A program made the translations under genes and the position numbers. The notes below the pieces were generated by a model. It searched no databases. It saw only the letters and a list, made by a program, of their open reading frames with translations, and had not been told where the DNA came from. Shown here in pieces: positions 6,507 to 10,400 of a DNA stretch of 10,400 bases. The DNA comes from Caldifarciminota bacterium. GTDB taxonomy: Bacteria; Hydrothermota; Hydrothermia; B15-G9; WFZT01. The stretch lies in assembly GCA_026986655.1 (NCBI GenBank), contig JALSOD010000180.1, forward strand, positions 1 to 10,400, given 5' to 3'. Every line of letters begins with the position of its first letter. Within the stretch, counting starts at the first letter, position 1.

Positions 6507-6776
6507 ATGGCACTCGAAAAAGAAGACAAACAAAAAATTATTAAAGAGTGGCAGAGGTTCGAGGGAGACACAGGTTCTCCTGAGGTCCAGATTGCCATAT
6601 TAACAGAAAGAATTAAGCAGATTACCGAGCATTTGAAGGTCCACAAGAAAGATGTCCACTCGAGGTACGGATTGATCAAGCTTGTTGGTAAAAGAAAGAG
6701 ACTTTTGAGATACCTGAAGAAAGAAGATTTTGTGAAGTATCAGGAAGTCATTAAAAAACTGGGAATAAGAGGCTAA
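6507..6776 (+). CDS. rpsO: Small-subunit ribosomal protein uS15
   Basis: A primary binder of 16S rRNA that organises the central domain of the 30S subunit. The 89 residues are the normal length, with EGDTGSPEVQIAILTERI (19-36), HKKDVHSRYGLIKLVGKRKR (46-65, the rRNA-binding signature) and YLKKEDFVKYQEVIKKLGIR (69-88). AGGAGGT at 6494-6500 overlaps the rplI stop and lies 6 bases before the ATG. The pnp start is one base after its stop; the rpsO-pnp pair is widely conserved. The 11-base gap before it leaves no separate leader of the kind used for S15 autoregulation in E. coli, unless the structure lies inside the rplI 3' end. Confidence 0.97.
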   Translation: MALEKEDKQKIIKEWQRFEGDTGSPEVQIAILTERIKQITEHLKVHKKDVHSRYGLIKLVGKRKRLLRYLKKEDFVKYQEVIKKLGIRG

Positions 6777-6777
6777 T

Positions 6778-8880
6778 ATGGAGAAGATTGTTGAAACTGA
6801 GATAGGAGGGCGGAAATTAGAGATTCGAACGGGAAAGGTTGCAAGACAGGCGGACGCCGCAGTTCTTGTGCAATACGGTGACACAGTTGTCCTCGTTACC
6901 GCTGTTTCCAAGCCTTCAGAAGAAAAGAGGGACTTTTTACCGCTACTTGTAGAGTACAGAGAGCAGTCATACGCAGCAGGAAAGATTCCGGGTGGTTATT
7001 TTAAAAGAGAAGGGAAACCCCGGGAACGGGAAATTCTCTACTCACGGGCAATAGACCGCTCACTTCGTCCCAGATTTCCCAAGGGGATGATGGACGAAGT
7101 AGAAATCATTGCATACCTGCTTTCCTACGACATGGAGAACGAGGGGCATCTTCTCGGCATTATTGGTGCGAGTGCTGCCCTAAGTATTTCACCAATACCT
7201 TTTGAGGGGCCAATTGGAGCCGTTCGAGTTGGGTATATTAACGATGAATTTGTCATAAATCCCACGAATTCACAGATTTCGGAGAGCCTCTTTGATCTTC
7301 TCCTCGTTGGTGCCGGTGATGAGGTTCACATGATAGAATTTGAGGGTAAAGAGGTAGAGGAGAATTTGCTTCTCGATGCCATAAAGTTTGCCCAGTCGTA
7401 CATCAACCAGGTCATTAATCTTCAGGAAGACTTAAAAACACTCGTCCCTGTGGAGAAAAGAGAGCCAACGGTGTTACCCATACCCGAGGAGCTAAAAGAA
7501 AAAATCCGGTCCCAGTTCGGTGACATGATTCGAGATGCGATGCATATTGCACAGAAGAAAACTCGCCAGGAAACACTTTCGGCCATTCACAAACAGGTAC
7601 ACGAAGCCCTCGCGGAGGAGTACCCAGAAAGCAAGGTAGAGATTGAGAGTGCACTTTACGAGATTGAACGTGATGCAATGAGGAAAATGGTTTTAGAGGA
7701 AGGCGTAAGAATAGATGGACGGAAATTTGATGAAATAAGACCACTCTCCGCGGAGATTGGAATCCTGCCGCGCACCCATGGCTCAGCACTTTTTAGAAGA
7801 GGAGAAACCCAGGCGCTGGTCGTCACAACCCTCGGCACATCAGAAGATGTTCAGAGGCTTTCTGAACTTGACCCTGAGGAAGAAAAAAGATTTATGCTTC
7901 ACTATAATTTCCCACCCTTCTCGGTTGGAGAAATCAAGCCCCTTAGAGGCCCGGGAAGGAGAGAAATCGGACACGGTGCACTTGCAGAGAAGGCTGTAGC
8001 AAATCTCATCCCGTCAGAGGACGAATTTCCTTATACTATTCGTGTCGTTTCCGATGTCCTTGAATCAAATGGGTCAACTTCAATGGCAACTGTTTGTGGG
8101 GCCTCTCTTTCGCTAATGGACGCTGGAGTTCCTCTGAAAACATCTGTTGCTGGAATTTCCATTGGACTGGTTAAAGAGGGTGAAAAGTTTGAGCTCCTAA
8201 CCGATATAATGGGGGCTGAGGACCATTACGGTGATATGGACTTTAAAGTTGCAGGCACCAGAAACGGGATTACAGCCATCCAGCTTGATCTGAAGATTAA
8301 GGGAATTGGACTTGACATCATTCGGGAAACCTTTGAAAGGGCAAAGAAGGCAAGATATTTCATTCTCGATGTGATGGATGCTACTATCAGCTCACCTCGA
8401 AAAGAGCTATCAAAATATGCTCCCAAAGTAGCGGCAATCTGGATTCCAAGAGAGAAGATTGGTGAGGTTATTGGACCTGGTGGACGTACAATCCGGAAGA
8501 TTCAGGAAGATACCGATACAAGAATAGAAATTGAAGATACAACGGGTAAAGTCCTGATATCTGGCCAGAGTGCAGAAGGCGTAGAAGAAGCAAAAAAGCG
8601 TATTAGCGAGCTTGTCCAGGAAGTGGAAGTCGGAACAGTATATCTTGGCAAGGTTACAAGAATCGCACCCTTTGGTGCATTTGTTGAGATTTTACCCGGG
8701 AAAGAGGGCCTCGTTCATATCTCTGAACTTGCAAATACCAGAGTGAAGAAGGTTGAAGATATTCTGAAAGTTGGTGACAAGGTCCTTGTTAAGGTCATCG
8801 ATATAGACGAACTTGGAAGAATAAAGCTATCAAGAAAGGCCGCCCTCCAGGGTGGTGTTAAAAAGATTAAAAAGGATTGA
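6778..8880 (+). CDS. pnp: Polyribonucleotide nucleotidyltransferase (PNPase)
   Basis: Degrades RNA 3' to 5' with phosphate, releasing nucleoside diphosphates, and can add tails in reverse. The 700 residues carry the full set of domains: first RNase PH-like core (about 10-215) with AAGKIPGGYFKREGKP (66-81); an alpha-helical linker (about 235-305); second, catalytic RNase PH core (about 310-545) with VRIDGRKFDEIRPL (310-323), SALFRRGETQAL (336-347), SNGSTSMATVCGASLSLMDAG (430-450) and AEDHYGDMDFKVAGT (480-494), where Asp482, Asp488 and Lys490 match the E. coli D486, D492 and K494; KH domain (about 550-610) with the GPGG loop at 566-569; S1 domain (about 616-687) with GAFVEILPGKEGLVHISEL (633-651). 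It ends soon after S1, without a long tail. GAGG at 6769-6772 precedes the ATG by 5 bases. The next gene starts at the base after its stop. Confidence 0.98.
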   Translation: MEKIVETEIGGRKLEIRTGKVARQADAAVLVQYGDTVVLVTAVSKPSEEKRDFLPLLVEYREQSYAAGKIPGGYFKREGKPREREILYSRAIDRSLRPRFPKGMMDEVEIIAYLLSYDMENEGHLLGIIGASAALSISPIPFEGPIGAVRVGYINDEFVINPTNSQISESLFDLLLVGAGDEVHMIEFEGKEVEENLLLDAIKFAQSYINQVINLQEDLKTLVPVEKREPTVLPIPEELKEKIRSQFGDMIRDAMHIAQKKTRQETLSAIHKQVHEALAEEYPESKVEIESALYEIERDAMRKMVLEEGVRIDGRKFDEIRPLSAEIGILPRTHGSALFRRGETQALVVTTLGTSEDVQRLSELDPEEEKRFMLHYNFPPFSVGEIKPLRGPGRREIGHGALAEKAVANLIPSEDEFPYTIRVVSDVLESNGSTSMATVCGASLSLMDAGVPLKTSVAGISIGLVKEGEKFELLTDIMGAEDHYGDMDFKVAGTRNGITAIQLDLKIKGIGLDIIRETFERAKKARYFILDVMDATISSPRKELSKYAPKVAAIWIPREKIGEVIGPGGRTIRKIQEDTDTRIEIEDTTGKVLISGQSAEGVEEAKKRISELVQEVEVGTVYLGKVTRIAPFGAFVEILPGKEGLVHISELANTRVKKVEDILKVGDKVLVKVIDIDELGRIKLSRKAALQGGVKKIKKD

Positions 8881-10011
8881 TTGGATGTGCCCTGGAGATA
8901 TCCCATTTTTGATCTCGATTACGGCGAAGAAGAGCGACGGGCTGTAATCGAGGTCATTCAATCTGGCTGGATAACCCAGGGCCCCAAAACCCTTGAATAC
9001 GAAGAAAAACTTGCCAGTTGCTTTGGTGTAAAATACGCACTTGCCACAAGCTCAGGCACAACTGCCCTCCACCTTGCCTATTTGGCAGCCGGGATTCACC
9101 CTGGAATGAAAGTAATAGTGCCTTCCCTCACATTTGTTGCTACTGTAACTCCCCTGCTCTGGATAGGAGCCCGGCCCCTCTTTGCCGACATACATTCTTT
9201 AAAATATCCCAACATATCACCCGAAAGTGTAGAAAAACTTGCCCCTGAGGCCGATGCCATTGTATTTGTCCACTATGCTGGATTTCCAGATTTCATCCAG
9301 GATATTCTTGAAATTGCAAGAAAGTACAATCTCATTTTGATAGAGGATGCTTCACATGCCATTGGAACAAAAATTAATGGCAAATTTGCAGGAACCTTTG
9401 GACAGGTATCCGCTTTTTCCACATTCTCAAATAAAAATCTATCCACAGGTGAGGGAGGATTCATTCTGACAAATGACAAAAAAATTTTTAAGAAGGCAAA
9501 ACTGCTCAGGTCACACGGTATGACAACCACAAGTTACTCGAAGTTTAGCGGAAATCATCCACTTTATGACGTTGTGGAAATAGGATTTAACTACCGAATA
9601 ACTGAAATCCATGCTGCTCTGGGTATTGTGCAGCTCGAAAAGCTCGAACAAAAGAACGAGAAGAGACAGGAGCTTGTGAAAAAATATAGGAATAAACTTA
9701 AAGACTTGGAAGGATTAATAATTCCATTTGAGAATTTCGGAAACTCTGCAAATTACATTTTCCCGGTCGTTATGCCCGAAACAACAGACCGTGAGAAAGT
9801 AATTGATAAGATGGCTGAAGCGGGGATTCAAACGTCAATTCATTATCCACCAATTCACAAATTCACTGCCTTTCTCAGGCTCTTTGGTGACATTGAGCTC
9901 CCCATCACCGAGGAGTATGCCCGCCGAACCCTCACCCTCCCACTTTATCCATCCTTAAATCCGCAGGATATTGCATACATCACAGATGCCTTTAAAAGGA
10001 GTATCCATTAG
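8881..10011 (+). CDS. DegT/DnrJ/EryC1-family PLP-dependent aminotransferase, probably sugar-nucleotide or related
   Basis: A fold-type I aminotransferase of 376 residues. PLP-site features: SSGTTALHLA (58-67; phosphate-binding loop), LIEDASHAIGT (153-163) with Asp156 for the pyridine nitrogen, and FSNKNLSTGEGG (182-193) with Lys185 as Schiff-base lysine. GFNYRITEIHAALGIVQL (235-252) is the family's typical second-half motif. Relatives transfer an amino group, usually from Glu or Gln, to keto-sugars bound to nucleotides, for surface polysaccharide or protein glycans. No sugar gene lies next to it here, so the substrate is unknown. The start is TTG 8881, directly after the pnp stop, with AAAGGA at 8871-8876 four bases before it; GTG 8887 (10 bases away) is an alternative costing two residues. 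The ATG at 8885 is out of frame. It is unusual as the last gene of a ribosomal protein-PNPase run. Confidence 0.93.
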   Translation: MDVPWRYPIFDLDYGEEERRAVIEVIQSGWITQGPKTLEYEEKLASCFGVKYALATSSGTTALHLAYLAAGIHPGMKVIVPSLTFVATVTPLLWIGARPLFADIHSLKYPNISPESVEKLAPEADAIVFVHYAGFPDFIQDILEIARKYNLILIEDASHAIGTKINGKFAGTFGQVSAFSTFSNKNLSTGEGGFILTNDKKIFKKAKLLRSHGMTTTSYSKFSGNHPLYDVVEIGFNYRITEIHAALGIVQLEKLEQKNEKRQELVKKYRNKLKDLEGLIIPFENFGNSANYIFPVVMPETTDREKVIDKMAEAGIQTSIHYPPIHKFTAFLRLFGDIELPITEEYARRTLTLPLYPSLNPQDIAYITDAFKRSIH

Positions 10012-10206
10012 TTAATTCCATAAATTGGGATAACGAGGACGTGAGTATATATCCAAATAGTAGCCATTTTCAAGTTCTTCAATACCAATGATATGGAGAA
10101 ATCCTCAATCCCAGTGGAGCGGGTCAAGGAGGGTGCTGACACTTTAACTATTCCCCATATCTTCTTTGGAAAAGTCTTCATCATCAACTAAATTGCGGAT
10201 AATCAT
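10012..10206 (-). pseudogene. Possible decayed minus-strand reading frame with two in-frame stops
   Basis: Reading the minus strand from ATG 10206 to TAA 10012 gives 65 codons in one frame, broken by TAA after 20 codons and TGA after 12 more. The pieces read MIIRNLVDDEDFSKEDMGNS, then SVSTLLDPLHWD, then a 30-residue end containing HIIGIEELENGYYLDIYSRP and closing with RYPNLWN. The last part looks protein-like in composition, but I do not recognise a family. An AAAGGAG on the minus strand lies about 13-20 bases before the ATG. It may be the remains of a small gene, or chance. An alternative minus frame over the same DNA is open for about 50 codons but looks less protein-like. Confidence 0.25.
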
Positions 10207-10260
10207 GAGGATTTAGCATCTCCTTTGATTCTCCCCTACAACATTTGTTTTTTCAAAAAA

Positions 10261-10372
10261 GTCCCTTTTGGCAAAAGAGGGATTTCTCACATCAAAAAGT
10301 CCCCCTTGGTGAAAGGGGAATTGTGTTCTTACAATGTCCCCCTCTGACAAAAAGGGGAATGCGGGGCTGACA
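10261..10372. repeat. Three tandem 37-38-base units, each an imperfect hairpin
   Basis: GTCCC starts units at 10261, 10299 and 10336, so the period is 38 then 37 bases. Each unit has a C/T-rich arm, a short loop and an A/G-rich arm: TCCCTTTTG with CAAAAGAGGGA in unit 1, CCCCTT with AAGGGG in unit 2, and TCCCCCT with AAGGGGAA (imperfect) in unit 3. A variable part of about 10-14 bases with little similarity follows each. They resemble the dispersed palindromes of the type CCCCCTTT/AAAGGGGG seen in many bacterial intergenic regions. No further copy follows before the window edge. Function is unknown; an extragenic dispersed repeat is the simplest reading. Confidence 0.6.
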
Positions 10373-10400
10373 TTACCCACGAATTTAATTTTCACACGAT

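Larger units (their letters stand above)
10012..10400. other. Gene-free stretch at the right end
   Basis: No intact gene is supported in these 389 bases. They hold the broken minus-strand frame (10012-10206), an AT-rich piece with TTTTTT-C-AAAAAA at 10248-10260 that is itself a small inverted repeat, and the three tandem hairpin units. No obvious terminator with a T run follows the aminotransferase gene. The last 28 bases show nothing I can name. Confidence 0.7.

Noticed and set aside
6480..6510. S15-type autoregulatory leader before rpsO
   Set aside because: Only 11 bases separate rplI and rpsO, and I could not see a pseudoknot-like arrangement there by eye.
10012..10037. Terminator after the aminotransferase gene
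   Set aside because: The only pairing seen (TTAATTCC with GGGATAA) is short and imperfect and has no T run.
10261..10372. CRISPR array
   Set aside because: The units are too unlike each other, the divergent parts are only about 10-14 bases, and no cas gene is present.
10213..10395. Open frame of 60 codons on the minus strand
   Set aside because: It runs through the three tandem hairpin units, so its sequence reflects the repeats (NPSFAKRDFF-like pieces). It has no family motif and no clear ribosome site.

Overview
The window is a compact bacterial housekeeping region with every intact gene on the + strand. Moderate base composition, good Shine-Dalgarno sequences and very short gaps are typical of a streamlined bacterial chromosome. 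The first gene fragment ends in a lamin-tail-like domain followed by a type IX secretion (Por)-like C-terminal sorting domain. Together with a K+-dependent, Na+-type membrane pyrophosphatase, this suggests a lineage of or near the FCB superphylum, or a candidate phylum with similar secreted proteins (for example WOR-3-like). That placement is inference; the window holds no rRNA or other decisive marker.

Layout: (1) 1-551, the 3' end of a secreted protein. (2) 604-2772, prs - rplY/ctc - pth: PRPP synthetase, ribosomal protein bL25 with an acidic tail, and peptidyl-tRNA hydrolase starting at a TTG directly after the rplY stop. (3) 2776-4937, hppA, a 686-residue ion-pumping pyrophosphatase, with a likely promoter before it and a 12-bp perfect all-GC stem after it. 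(4) 4946-5065, a possible promoter and a leader with two adjacent hairpins. (5) 5066-8880, a tightly packed set rpsF - ssb - rpsR - rplI - rpsO - pnp (S6, SSB, S18, L9, S15, PNPase), with gaps or overlaps of 1 to 14 bases. (6) 8881-10011, a DegT/DnrJ/EryC1-type PLP aminotransferase joined to the pnp stop codon without a gap. (7) 10012-10400, a gene-free end with an apparently decayed minus-strand reading frame and three tandem 37-38-base hairpin repeats.

The genes mainly serve translation (ribosomal proteins, rescue of peptidyl-tRNA), nucleotide supply (PRPP), single-stranded DNA protection and RNA turnover. The pyrophosphatase can use the pyrophosphate released by such biosynthesis to energise the membrane. 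No defence system, CRISPR array, tRNA, rRNA or transposase gene is visible. I found no convincing new multi-gene system. The more interesting signals are non-coding: the rpsF leader, the GC-only hairpin, the tandem hairpin repeats, the broken minus-strand frame, and the near-identical TTG start contexts of pth and the aminotransferase.
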